From Smittia aterrima (lineage: Eukaryota > Arthropoda > Insecta > Diptera > Chironomidae), in NCBI GenBank assembly GCA_033063855.1, contig CP093829.1, positions 24,459,537-24,523,536 of the forward strand: 64,000 nucleotides of DNA, in the 5' to 3' direction. Shown here piece after piece: positions 49,309-61,189 of the stretch. Position numbers and translations under genes: made by a program. Numbering within the stretch: position 1 is the stretch's first letter; each line of letters starts with the position of its first letter. A model generated the notes under the pieces. That model worked only from the letters and a program-made list of their open reading frames with translations, made no database searches and was not told the origin of the DNA.

Positions 49309-50270
49309 TCACAAATCTGCGATAACAGCTTCGACCTCAGCCTTGGTGTACATGTAGAAGAGATCCTTCGGTGTCATTGTCATTACTTCAACATTGACAG
49401 AGCTAAGCTTTTCTTCCATGACCTGCTTCAATGTTTCCAATGCTTTGACGACAGCTTCGTTCAATGTAAGGGAAGCTGAGTAAATTTCCTGAAGATTTTG
49501 TTGTGCTCCTTCACTTCCTGATCCGATTGCTTTAGCGTCGTAACGCAAGAGTGTCCCGGAAGGATCCATGTGATACAAGTGGGGGACGCCTTCATCGATA
49601 CCAGCAAAGAGAATCGCTACACCGAAGGGTCTGCTCATAGCAGTTCCACTGTCGTCGGAATCGCCAAACTGAATGGCCAAGTTGGAAACGGAGCGAGCAC
49701 AAGACTCAACGTACATTGGTTCGTTGTACACGAACCAGTGATTTGCAGCTTCAACGCGAGCGCGCTCGAGAAGAGTTCGTGAATCAGCCATCAGTCCAGA
49801 AGTTGCACATCCGATGTGACGATCAACTTCAAAGATTTTCTCAACTTTCGAGGGTTCCATCAACGGCGATGTAATTCTCTTTTCAACTACCAAGACAACT
49901 CCTAGAGAATAAAAATAAATTAGTTTCTTGATCCAGTGACTGGCAAAATCATCAAACAAACCTTCATTTGTGGAAATTCCGATTGCTGTTGATCCTAACT
50001 TGATGGCTTCAATTGCATATTCAACCTGAAGTAAACGACCTTCCGGTGAGTACGTGTTGACTCCTCTGTCATATTCTGAGCGAGTAAGAAACACTGCAAA
50101 GATAATTTAATAATTTTACTTTCAATGACTAAACAAAATTTCAATTTGATTTCAGGTTATTGAAAAGTTTTTCTGATTATTAACAAGCCGAGGAGCTTTC
50201 AATGGAAACTCGACGTTGTATCAAATCGCTTATCAACATAGAACACTTTTATGTTATTTGGGAACTTACT
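49309..50270 (-). CDS. Prosalpha5: 20S proteasome subunit alpha type-5
   Basis: Exons (minus): one base at 50270, then 50093-49962 and 49901-49309; 241 aa, the family length. The start codon is split: A is the last base of the upstream exon (GCATCA|GTAAGT) and TG opens the next (TTTGCAG|TGTTTCTT), giving MFLTRSEYDRGVNTYSPEGR. The N-terminal alpha signature (YSPEGRLLQVEYAIEAI) is complete, followed by LGSTAIGI, VVEKRITSPLM, HIGCATSGLMADSRTL and a C-terminal EVEAVIADL. Alpha subunits form the outer gated rings of the proteasome and are not proteolytic. The 5' UTR lies upstream of 50270. It is transcribed in the same direction as TMEM242, whose stop is 166 bp upstream. Confidence 0.97.
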
Positions 50271-50436
50271 GATGCTTTACTTTGATTGAAATTAAAATTT
50301 AATATTTCGGTGAATTGAACGTAAACAGAATCCGCTTCAGTTTTTTTTCGCAATTTTCGAACTGACGAGGGAGAGAGAAGGAGCGAAAACAAATTCATGA
50401 ATTTTTCTACAGTTTATTTACAATTTCTATTTGACA

Positions 50437-50967
50437 TCACTTCTTCCATTCTGAGAGATAAGTCATCAGATCATTGAGACCTTCAAATTCTGTTCGACTT
50501 GTTGGGTTTTCATTTTTGGGGATTTTTGGTAGAATCGATCCAGCTTTCATTCTAAAGTCTGCGAGCTAAAAGAAATAAATCCGTGAGTCGTTGAAGATAC
50601 ATTTGGAAGTAATGAAGTTACATCTTTAGCGCCAGATAATTTCCACACCAGAAAGACAAGAGTTCCTGTTCCTAAAAATGCGTAAATCGTTCCCCATTTG
50701 AAAGCTCGCATTGCTAAGTTTGATCCAGTCTCAGCCATTTCAATTGATCCTGTCATTCCTTTATTGAAAAACTCAGGATCTGCCTTCTTAGCTGTAGCTA
50801 ACGTTCTGCCGAAACCAACAAGAGCGGAAACTCCTAAAACCGAAGAAGACTTGAAGAATTTATTTCGCAATCACAATATTTCACTTACCAGCGACTCCAA
50901 AGAGAAATGCGCTTGCTTTGTAACGATATTTGCGTTGCTCTTCAGTTTCAGTCTTTGGTTCATTCAT
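50437..50967 (-). CDS. TMEM242: TMEM242-like mitochondrial inner-membrane protein
   Basis: Exons (minus): 50967-50889, 50833-50622, 50565-50437; 139 aa, close to the human protein. After a charged N-terminus (MNEPKTETEEQRKYRYK) come two membrane segments, ASAFLFGVAGVSALVGFG and WGTIYAFLGTGTLVFLVWKL, separated by a polar loop with KADPEFFNKGMTGSIEMAETG. The end has SILPKIPKNE, a conserved family motif. Vertebrate TMEM242 is reported to help assemble mitochondrial ATP synthase; that role is known of the family and only inferred here. The gene is divergently arranged with the ZNF706-like gene, start codons 345 bp apart, so a shared promoter region is likely. AATAAA on the minus strand at 50418-50413 is a poly(A) signal 19 nt past the stop. 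Confidence 0.9.
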
Positions 50968-51087
50968 TGTCGGTGCTGTCCTTTAAGTTGTAGTCACTAA
51001 TTCTTTAATTTTCATTTGGAAATCGAAGAAATCGAATCTTGTCGTAGTTTCGAAGGGAATTTTGCTTCAATTTTCGCATCAATCGAA

Positions 51088-51118
51088 AATCTTTGAACGT
51101 AGTTCATGAACGAACAAC
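51088..51118. repeat. Direct repeat copy 1 (31 bp) left of the ZNF706-like gene
   Basis: A 31-bp segment containing CTTTGAACGTAGTTCATGAA recurs at 51719-51749 with 29 of 31 positions identical. The centre of this copy, GTTCATGAAC, is a perfect 10-bp palindrome. It lies in the divergent promoter region of TMEM242 and the ZNF706-like gene. Confidence 0.75.
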
Positions 51119-51312
51119 AATTTCGTGGATCAATTCGTTGTCTTGGCGTGGAAATCGAAAAACTCAAGTTTCATTAGTTTAATTCGCAGCTCTTTCTCCT
51201 TTTCAAAATAAGTAAGTTCTAAACTAGTTTCCTCGTTGTTCGCAATACAAGATTCAATTGTAATCAACTAAAGTTCTCGAATTTCTAGAAAAATTTCTCT
51301 TTTCAACTAAAA

Positions 51313-51602
51313 ATGGCAAGAGGACAGCAAAAAATTCAGTCGCAACAAAAGGCACAAGAAAAAACTGCGAAAGCTAAGAAACAAGCAGGACATTCTCTTG
51401 CCGACCAGAAAGCCGCAGCAGCAAAAGCCTTGAGCATTCAATGTATTGTGTGCAAAAGCCAGATGCCTGGTAAGATTCTCGGAAATGTAAAGTAAAACGA
51501 AATTGAATTATTCTTCTTTTGTCAGATCCGAAGACCTACAAGCAACATTTCGAAAACAAACATCCCAAGTCCGATCTTCCCGAAGACCTGAAAGCTATTT
51601 AA
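51313..51602 (+). CDS. ZNF706: Small zinc-finger protein of the ZNF706 / SERF-4F5 type
   Basis: Exons: 51313-51469 and 51526-51602; 77 aa, one more than human ZNF706. The N-terminal half is the Gln/Lys-rich 4F5-like segment (MARGQQKIQSQQKAQEK). The C-terminal half is one C2H2 finger, CIVCKSQMPDPKTYKQHFEN with the second histidine in KHPK, ending in PEDLKAI. The intron falls inside the finger. Family members are tiny nucleic-acid-interacting proteins; human ZNF706 is implicated in repressing Klf4, which cannot be assumed here. AATAAA lies at 51658-51663, 56 nt after the stop. Confidence 0.93.
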
Positions 51603-51657
51603 ATCAAACATTCACCATTCTACCGTCGTCATCATTGAATTAATCTTTTTATAACAA

Positions 51658-51663
51658 AATAAA
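51658..51663 (+). terminator. Poly(A) signal AATAAA of the ZNF706-like gene
   Basis: A canonical hexamer 56 nt after the stop codon, followed by A/T-rich sequence. The next gene, cnk, starts 280 bp further on. Confidence 0.7.
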
Positions 51664-51718
51664 GAACAAAAATTTAAATGGGAAAGTAAAACTCGAATAT
51701 CTTTCATTCCTTCAAACA

Positions 51719-51749
51719 AATCTTTGAACGTATTTCATGAACGAACGAC
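51719..51749. repeat. Direct repeat copy 2 (31 bp) right of the ZNF706-like gene
   Basis: It matches 51088-51118 at 29 of 31 positions, in the same orientation and 631 bp away. A GGATCAA follows both copies within 20 bp. It lies just past the poly(A) signal of the ZNF706-like gene and upstream of cnk. Confidence 0.75.
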
Positions 51750-51942
51750 CCAGGGGATCAAAATTTAGTCATCGAATCGAAAATTTTGTTGTTCATTTTT
51801 TTTCATTAAAAATTATTAAAAAGACGTAATTAATCTGACTTCTTATAATTGAATATAATAATTGTGATCGTTAATGTCTTGTCTCAATGAAAGTTGAATT
51901 TTAAAGCGTTGTATGTGATAAAGAAGTGGAAGAATATAAAAA

Positions 51943-54900
51943 ATGGCTTATATCAATGTTTATGATTGGAAAAGTGATCAAGTGGTTGAGTGGCTGAAAG
52001 GTAAATGCAAAGCAATAAATAAATTGTGAGATCAGCTAATGTTTAATTTAATTTAAACAGGATTGGAATGTATGAATAGTTTTTACATCAAAGCTTTCAC
52101 AAACAATCAAATTGAAGGCCGACGTCTCCTTAATCTGAGACCGTATGAGCTCGATGAGCTTGGAATTGTTTCAGTTGGCCATCAGGAAATTATCCTGGAA
52201 GCTGTAGAACATTTAAAGAACTTTGTAAGTTGACCTTATTTGGTTCTATTTTTATCAACGACCGGAAATAACGAGATGAATCATTCTTCTCTTCATTCTC
52301 AGCATTACAATCTCGGAAAGGAGAATCTGCAATATTTGTCGATGCAAGTTGGAACGATCAGCGAATCATTATTCCGACAATTGCATCGAGATCCTGAAGC
52401 GAAACTTGGAACACAAATCCTTAGTGACGTAGCAAGAGCTTTGTCGAAAGTGAAAATATTGATTGGATGGCTCGATCGATTTCCTTTTAAAGATATGCGC
52501 ATCAATCATTCTGATGGAAATTGGGACCACGATGGTTTTAAAACTGTTAAGAAGGAGCAGGAAAATGCTGCTCGCTATGCTCAGTACAGCGAAGTTCGAG
52601 TTCAGCTTTTAAAGTATGGACTTGAGCTGGCGACAATAGCACAACGAGATCGATTTGTTCAGAATCCAATAATGCAGATAACAATTCTGGCACAAAAGCT
52701 GTCAAAGCTCTGCGACTACATAATTCAAGACATAAGTGACTCAATGTTACTTCAGCCAGCTTATCTCGACTTGGTCACTCTAAAAAAGCGAGAATCTGAA
52801 TTAGGATTTTACATCATGCCCAGTTATCAGTTTATTCATCGGTAAGACTTCTCTAATCGTAACTTTGATAAATGTTTCATTTGAAATCGTTTTCTAATTT
52901 TAGAGTAACTGACATCAAGTACAATTCACCAGCACATAATTCGGGGAAAGTTGAAGATGGAGATGAAGTAGTGCAAATCAATTACCAAACAGTTGTTGGA
53001 TGGCAATATAAGAAAGTTTTATTGCAACTTCAAGAGTCTGCAACGGATGTTTTATTGACGCTGAAGAAGAGACCGAAGCATACAAAAATCTACGGACAAC
53101 TTGGTCTCATTAAACTTCCGAGTAAAAAGCGATCAATTCCTTATCGCTGGGATAATTTACCGAGTCCTCGAGTTGAGCTTTTCCACATGCCCGACTTGTT
53201 GATGCCAGCAATAAAAGCGACGAAGAAAGAAGTTCTATCAGACATTGAAGATTCAAGTGGCAACGAGAGCGACACTTTGATATCAGCAGAGACGAAATCA
53301 TCCGAGAAAGAGTTAAGACTTTACATGCCGAAGCCGCGAGCTGCAATCCTTCAAAGAAGACACACAATTTGCGGAGACGACCTTATGAACTTTCAAAATA
53401 TCGGGAATTTAGTTTTATGGCACAATCGAAAGATTGACAAGCAGAATCTCGAATCGCCGAGTCTTCGCGACAAATCTGTTTCGTTTGGCTATGGATTAGA
53501 ACTAACACAAAGACCAACAACTTTGGGGATCACTGATAATCTTTCAGTAAACAGACTTAAGACTTCACTCCCAAGTATGTCAATGAAAGGAAACGCTACG
53601 ATAATGGAATGTGATGAGAAACAGGAGAGCACTGGAGTGAAAGTTGTTAGATTCGACTCCAACAAGTCACTTGACTATAATCCCGACTCGAAGTACGTTT
53701 GTAATGTCGAAGACACAATCATCGAGTCTTTCACTCCCATTCCATATGCCGACGATGAAGAAGTTATTAATGAAGCTGAAGTCGTTCAACAATCATCTGT
53801 ATCAATGAAGAAAGCAGAGCCACCTAAACCAGCTCCTCGACTTCATACACTTAATTCAAAACCTGAGCAATACGCGGAAGCAATCAACACAGTTGTCGTT
53901 AATCGAGAAGCTGTCAAGCGTGGTCGGCTCGACAAAAGTTACAGCACTCCAACATATAATGATTCGGAGCTGCCACCTGCAATAGAGCCACGTCAACAAG
54001 CAATAAAAATTCCACCGGTTCCTCCACGTAAAAATGCAACAGTCGTGCCTCCGTTCGTGTTAGAAAGCAATGATGAAAATAAGTCAAAAGTTGCAAATGT
54101 GATTGATCTGAAAGCCACAAAAACAATTGAGCCAATTCAAATGCCAGTGAAGCCCACACCACAACCGAAGCCAATGGCGCCAGTTGAACCAATCAGACAA
54201 AAGACAGAAGAGTCGGAACTTGTGACGACGTTGAAAGTTAAAAGTTTAACAAACAAGAAGAAAAATTCTATGATGGCCAAGAGAAGGAAAATTCCCTTGA
54301 AATCGTTAGGAACAAGCACAACCATTCAAGGTCATCTTTACCGAAGGGCAAAAGATAAGACTGAGGTTGCATACTGGGCAAAGCTTTACTTTGTTTTGAT
54401 AGATACGGCTCTCTATGGCTTTAAGAACAAGGAGGCTCAAAAAGCTGATTGTGTGATCTACTTAAGTGGCTTTACAATTTCGTTAGCAAAAGAAGTTCAC
54501 TCGAAGCAGTTTGCATTCAAAGTTTATCATCCGAAGAAGACATTTTATCTCGCAGCAGAGACGTCAGAAGCTTTAGCTCAATGGATGCAATATATCTCAA
54601 CTGCGACAATGAAAGGATCAACAAATCTTGATTGTGAGCCACGTGAACTATTCTCGGAGACTGAATGCTCAGAAGATGAGTTTGAAAGTTCAATAAACTC
54701 AAAACAACTTTGCACGCCTTCGCCAATGAAAAGTGGTCAAGAAAAGCAATCGCACATCGAACAAACGCCGCCTTCGTCGAAAGCGTATCATTTAAACTTT
54801 GGATCGTTGAAGAAGTTTGCTCGCGGTCCAAGTGGAGAGAACTCTTCGCCTTCTGATCACAAGTTTCTTGGATTTTTCTCGTCAAACAAAAGCGCTGAGA

Positions 54901-56398
54901 AGAAATCTGCTGATATTGTTCCCACAGCTCAGTTCAAGACTTACAAGAAGGTGAAAGAGAACAATGGAGGATTGCAACTTGGAGCGACGTCAATGATCAA
55001 TTCGACTGAAACCCGTGACATGTATTTGCAATCTGGAGCTGACAATTCTTCAATTCTTTCCGGATTCACAATCGACACTCGAAAGAAATCTGAGGAGATT
55101 GTGAAGGAAACTCCGCCGGAATATTTTAGGAAGCGAAATAACGAAGACAATGATGAAAAGTTGACTAAACTTAATAAGAAATCTTTGAGCTATTTGCATG
55201 CGTCCAATCCGAATCTTTTGGACTTCAATTTCAACGGAGCAGTTGATTTTCCAACAACAAGCGCTGTCTCCACATGCAACTGGGATCAACAAACCGGAAT
55301 GACACTCCTTGATCTTATGAAGCAACAGCTGGATGAAGAGAAGCGAGACATGTATAACAAGAGAGTCGAACAGGGAATTGAAAAGATTGATGCTCACACA
55401 TTGCAAAAGAGGAAAGAGAAACCGGCAATTCCACCAAAGCCAGCTGATCCGCATATCGAAAAGATTCAAAAACGAAGTCTTCCTATTACACCAGATTACG
55501 CTCAGAGCTTCAAGCCTGACGATAAAGCAATTCTGTATACGCGAACCAAGGAAGGACAGAAGTTGAGAGATTTTGGTTACGAACTAATTCAAGGTAGCGA
55601 GGACTCAAACGCCAACGCAAATATGAAGATCAATGAGAAACTTTGGAATACTAAACGTACTGATAAAGTTGTTCCGATTTCCGGTTCTTTAAAGAAGAAA
55701 TCTGGATTTAATTGGATGACAACTCCTGACAAAGAATCAACGAGTGGACAAATGATCGGTCAAACAGGAAGTTTCAAGAAGTCTAAGCAGAGGAACGATT
55801 CCAGTGAAAGCTTTGCACAGTTTAAAGGTCAAACGACTTTCGTTCCTGCTCCAGTTTTTGAAAAGCCTTTGCAATCGAGTACGTCGAAGGTGCTTAGAAA
55901 GAATTCTGCTCCAAGCAGCAGCTCAGTGATATCTGGAATTCCTTATTTCTCGAAACTTTCGTTTTCATCGTCGAGTGTGAAAGAAAAGAAACTTCTGGGT
56001 TCGCCTAAACTTCACCGGTAAGATAAGAAAACATGTTCAAGATAAATTTCAAATGACAAATTGTTTTCTAGAGCGATATTTGGAAAATCCCAAGCCAACA
56101 CAAGTCCAACTGTTGATCACGAAATATTTTCCCCGATTACAATATTTCCCAAGGTGAGTTAAAATTTTCATGAAGGGAACTCACGACCATAACGAATTGA
56201 TTTCATTTTTAGATTGCTCGTCAACATTCAGACAACGCAAGACGCACTGAAACTGAAAGATCACCGCAACCTTTAACAACTAACGTCCCAATGACACAAC
56301 AAAACTATCCAGATCTTCAATCGTCTCTTCCTCCCGTATTCAAGCCTGAAATCTACTCTCTTGATATGTTAAGCAAGACGCATCAGAAAAGCGAATAG
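51943..56398 (+). CDS. cnk: Connector enhancer of KSR (Cnk) scaffold
   Basis: Exons: 51943-52000, 52061-52224, 52303-52841, 52904-56017, 56072-56153, 56213-56398; 1380 aa. Domains in order: SAM at about 5-70 (WKSDQVVEWLKGLECMN), CRIC at about 80-180 (QYLSMQVGTISESLFR, ARALSKVKILIGWLDRFPF), PDZ at about 245-335 (LGFYIMPSYQF, NSPAHNSGKVEDGDEVVQIN), proline-rich stretches with SH3-type PPVPPRK, and PH at about 725-825 (IQGHLYRRAKDKTEVAYWAK, YFVLIDTALYGF). The rest is a Ser/Lys-rich scaffold tail. Cnk links Ras signalling to RAF/KSR below receptor tyrosine kinases such as Egfr. Most of the protein sits in one 3.1-kb exon. A poly(A) signal AATAAA lies at 56510-56515. Confidence 0.96.
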
Positions 56399-56509
56399 CA
56401 CAAAATCTTTTATGTTTTGTTTAAGAAGTTGTGAGCTGCAGCCATTCCTTACTAGATTCACTAGATTGCCTATGATTTGCGTAAACCTTTATAGCGAAAA
56501 ATTGTCATT

Positions 56510-56515
56510 AATAAA
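56510..56515 (+). terminator. Poly(A) signal AATAAA of cnk
   Basis: A canonical hexamer 112 nt after the cnk stop. The next start codon on the same strand follows about 330 bp later. Confidence 0.65.
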
Positions 56516-56846
56516 ACCGACACAAAACGAATTTTTTCGATTTAAATCAAGACTTGAACGTAGTTTCCTTTCCTGCATAGTAAAATAAATCCCCTCGATC
56601 AAACCAAAAAAATTAAATTTCACAAATATTGTTTTGAAGAGAACATTTTAGATCACGAGAACCTTTCGAAAAGTGAGATTAGGAGACGCGTCTCACGCTT
56701 CGAGCCAGAGATTAGACAAAACCTGGTTAAATAATGAGTTTTTGACTGAATCCAATAATTCATTTTGTTTAAAAGTTCCTGAAATTTGCTTTGTCGAAAA
56801 AGACATAAAATCGTGCCAAAGCCGACATAAGAACGATTACCAAGCG

Positions 56847-59745
56847 ATGTCTGAGTCACTAGAAATCGTAGAGATAACTGATTCTTCAATTAATATTGAA
56901 ACGTCGCCAGAATTAAAAAGTTCGTCGGCATTGCAAAATACAACAAAAACAAAAAGACAATTGGAAGATTCTGATGAGCTGCTGAATGAGAGATTGTCGA
57001 AGAAGATTTGTACGAAGCTTGAAGAGTCTGTTCAGATTACGCCGATTGTAAGTTTCTTACTTTGATATCAAGATTTCGCTTCTAATTTTATTGTTTTAGG
57101 AAATAAATGAGAGTGCAGTTGTAGAGGAAAGTGTTGTTCTAAGTGAAAGCAAAGCTGGAGAAGATGAAAGTGAATTACCAGAGCCAGATGAGCTGAATCT
57201 TAATATTCTCGATAAATCAGACGATTTGTTAGAAGAGATAGATGAGGAACCGGCAACTGATTCAATAACAGAATCCAATAATCTTCCAGATAATGTCGAA
57301 GAAGAAGAAGAAGAAATCGGTATGTAAATGTTTATTTAGAGAGAAACAAAATATCTTTTTAATACGAATTTTAGTAGAAGAATCGTTTGATTATAATGAT
57401 GAAGATGATGAGGCAGAGGAGGAGGAAGAAGAAGATGACAATATTTCTAACGAAGATTACGACAATAGTCTAATGGCACGAGCGCTTCAAGCTTCTGCCA
57501 AAGGTCCTCAATCAAATTACCAGTTGGATGACGATGGAACCATCGCACTTGATGACTCTGATGATGATGCACCACACGAGAGCATGAGAAATCGGAAAGA
57601 CAGCGCAGAATCCAGCGATTATTCAGCTAACAATGACGTTAACATCGATTCAGAAGATTCCGACGAAGAGAAGCGCGTTACACTGCTAAAGAGACAAATA
57701 GTCAAACCTCATATTCAGCTAGCTCGTAATCTAGTGAAAAGATCTTTTCGCTTCTTAGCATTGCGCAAACTGGAAGGGAAAAGAACAATTGAACCAAAAG
57801 AAAAGAAGGAAGTTAAGGAGCTTGTTTCCGAAGCTAAGCCTGCAGAAGGAGAAGCGAATACAATCCAACCAGTGTCTTCTGTTAAAGCAACTTCTGTTGA
57901 AAAAACTATAGAAGCCGACCCAATGATTGCCAATAACGGAAAACTGCAAGAAGATGAAATGATGGACGTAGCAGAGGAGAACGAACCAGTTGAAGAAACC
58001 ATTCAAGAAACTCCTGTCGTGGCTGAAGAGAATAAAAGAACTGAGAACTTGCAAAATGTGACAATTCCTGCGCAAAACGAAGAGAAAGAAGAAGCTCCCG
58101 CGATTGAATCGGACAAGGCTGATAATACAGAGAAAATAGAGAAACCATCAGAAAACTCTTCCGATTCATCTCGTCATGAAAGCAGTTTGTTGCAGGAAAT
58201 CGCGAACGCAAGCACTGAAGAAATTTTCAATCGATATGTCGTCAAGAACTCTGAGCAGTCACCAACGCTTGATGAGTTTTCCGAAGAACTTTTCTATTGT
58301 CTGCAACTCAACAACATTGAGATCGAAAAAGCAAAGCAACTGTGGAACGAAAAACTTCATATCAAATACAAGATTCGTGAACTGATGGAAACGATTAGAC
58401 GACATCGGGCAGTGATGGAAATCGAAGCTTTCGGATATAAGCCAGAAAATTCCGGCAGCAATTCTCATCCGGTTGTTAGTTCCAAGTCGAGTACGACCAA
58501 TTCTGAGACAGACAATTACGAAAAACACTCCAGAATGTCAACAGAATCTGTAAATCGCCTTATCCAAGAAGGTAAAGCAATTGCTCACAAACTTATTTCA
58601 TTTATTAACTCTAAATGTTTTTCTTTTCAGTTCGAGCAACTATGCTCAAAAGAGACGATAAACATAGAAACGACGACCACGCATCTGGTTCCAGTGAGGG
58701 AACATTGGCAGCGCAATGGAACAGTTTACAATCGAGTACTGGTCGTCAAGGTCAAATTGTCGACGTTCAGTCAATCATCAACGATTTCCGTCAAAAGAAT
58801 CCACAAGAAATCCCTCGTCGTGGTCGCCGTATGAAAAATACTTTCGATGGCAACTACTTTGAGAATCCGCAAGACGACTCAAGACATTTGCGCAAAGATT
58901 TAATGTCGAATGTGGCCAACAACTCAAATGATTTCAGCAGCACAATGAAATCTAATTCTGGTTATCCTGAAGTGAGTAGAGATTTCTAAAATATTTCGAA
59001 ATGATATTTAATCTTATTTCTATTTTTCAAGGTGAGTCTTCATCCAGTTCAGAATTTGTATAAAAACATTTCAAATGCATCGGGCTCTTCGAGCTTGCAA
59101 CGATCGTCTCTTCTGCAGTCTATCTTGACAAAGGTAAATAAAAACTTCTTACTCTTCGATGTTCACGAAATAAATTCCAAACCTTTATCAAGCAATCAAC
59201 AAAAAGTCCTTCGGGATTTCACCAAAGTCAGCAGTTACCATCAACTTCAACTTTAGCGAGATTGTTGACAGCTCCCGAGAGATCTTTTCAAGGGGCACCA
59301 AAGCAGCCACCTCCTCGTCAGTCGTCTTCAAAGTCCCATAACAATGGAGAAATTACAATCACACCCATCGGCCTGAATAATTCTCGAAACAAAGAATATC
59401 CAATGGTTCGTTAAATTAGAAATCAAACTTCAATTTAATTTTAAATCTTCTTTCTTCGCAGGATGATGACGACAACTCTCTCGAACCACCATTAGTGATT
59501 GATGAAGCTGAGGACTTTGATGCAGGCGAGCGCAATGCAAAGTCTGTGTCAGATCTCTTGTGTCAAGGCTGTAAGAAGAATAAAGCTTTCTTCATGTGCG
59601 CTGGATGCTCTCGTCAATGGTACTGCAGCAAAGAATGTCAGGTATTTGTCGAAAGTTTCAATCAAAATATTGACAGTCGAATAACAATTTATTTTTCCAA
59701 TAGGAAATGGCATGGGATGATCACGCCGAATCGTGTATGGCTTAA
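56847..59745 (+). CDS. Acidic protein with C-terminal MYND zinc finger
   Basis: Exons: 56847-57047, 57100-57319, 57375-58571, 58631-58971, 59032-59133, 59193-59405, 59462-59641, 59704-59745; 831 aa if translation starts at MSESLEIVEITDSS. The frame is open further upstream, so an earlier exon is possible. N-terminal third: strongly acidic Glu/Asp runs and a SUMO-interaction-like IVEITD. Middle: Glu-rich, with a conserved-looking helical segment (EEIFNRYVV, LFYCLQLNNIEIEKAKQLW, IRELMETIRRH). Then a basic patch IPRRGRRMKN. The C-terminus is a complete MYND finger: CQGCKKNKAFFMCAGC, WYCSKECQ, then a separate 13-residue exon with DDHAESC. MYND domains bind proline-rich partners in chromatin co-regulators, so a nuclear cofactor role is likely but inferred. 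I do not recognise the orthologue. Confidence 0.85.
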
Positions 59746-61189
59746 AATCCCAGCAAACCGACCGACGGTCAAATCAGTTTGCTTTCTCCGTGCTAGATTA
59801 AGTCAACATTAAACTTCCGAAAAACAGAAATTTGTACTACTACGTTCTCTTTAAAATTCATTGGTTTCGCATAAATGTACTAGTTAATACCATTAAAGAA
59901 AAAAGAATTGTGACTGGTTTCATTGAAGCAATTTCATTGATCAAATATGTTTTATAGAAACAAAAGAAGAGTAAATTGAAACTACCAGTAGTCTCAGCTA
60001 GTCACAGCTTTTTGAATTTAGATTTAATTGTGGCTAGAAACAATAGAGCGGCCGGAGTGCTAAAAACGATTTCCTTTTCAAACATTTTTTACCAACTAGC
60101 GATTAAAGATTATAAAACATATTTTTGATTAAATAAATAATAAAAAAATAATTTTTTTTGACTAATTAATTGCGATAGGTTTGACGTTAATTTTGTATTT
60201 GTGCAATCAATATTTTACCTTTCACAGCTTAGACTACGACTTGATGAACGCATGATCATGTTTACACAAGGATTTAAACACAAACTCAATCCGAAGCTGC
60301 ACCAATGGCAGTCGACAGCAAAAATTATGATTTATGACACTTGAACAAACAGAATTGTTCTCAATATTTCAACAAATATTTCGAACTAGGTAAAACCTTA
60401 AGATCGAAATATTTCGCAAGAGAAGTGCAACGGACTCATTAGAAACCTCTAAAATAATCCAAAGCTTCAACAATTTGAAGCATGTTCCCCATCTTTCATT
60501 TCTTGCTTCAAACAAATTCTTTGATTGTGTAAAGCAAACAGGTTTTGCATTTATGCAAGAACATTCGAGTGTGTTGAAGCAACGCCCGCTTCATGGGCGT
60601 GGAAAATTAAATCTCTCGTCGACGAATACGTTTCTTCTCACACGGTCAGTTTCGATTTAGGCTGCGTTTGAAGAACGTGCACGGATTGTTTTGAGGAGTT
60701 TAATAAATTAAAAAGAAAATTGAGAATTCTTTAAATAATCACAACAAGAGCGTGAAGAGTATTTCTGAAAAATGTGATCCACTTTAAATATTATTGAAAT
60801 AGTGAAATTCTTCGAAGTCTTTAAATTCGCCAAAGATTCTCCTCGAGACAGGAACGATTCGTTATAAACGAAGCTTTAAGAGTGACAAGTTATACGATTG
60901 ACTGAAGGAAAAAAAAAACATTTTCATCTCCTGAAAGTTTAAGAATTTAAAAAAATGATTAAATGATTAAATAAACGAAACGAGCAATAAGAAAAGTGTT
61001 AGAAGGAGTTAAGTCATGATCACCACAAATCTGTCGATACCACACACAATTTTGGATTAAGTTGCAGTTCCTACAATCATCTGAAGTATCTTAATTAATA
61101 AAAAAATGATTTAAAATATTTTAATTCATTGTGAAAGAAAAATTGGTTGTTGGAGGACTTTTACTAATTAAAGTGAGAAAATAAACGTC
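59746..61189. other. Intergenic region between the MYND gene and vestigial
   Basis: 3' UTR of the MYND gene (ATTAAA at 59891-59896), then AT-rich DNA that should contain the vestigial promoter and 5' UTR. The frame at 60475-60660 (+) is short and unsupported. No other gene is seen. Confidence 0.55.

Noticed and set aside
58615..58834. Overlap of two frames at the MYND gene exon junction
   Set aside because: One frame simply reads through the intron end at 58572-58630; the GT-AG junction 58571/58631 resolves it.
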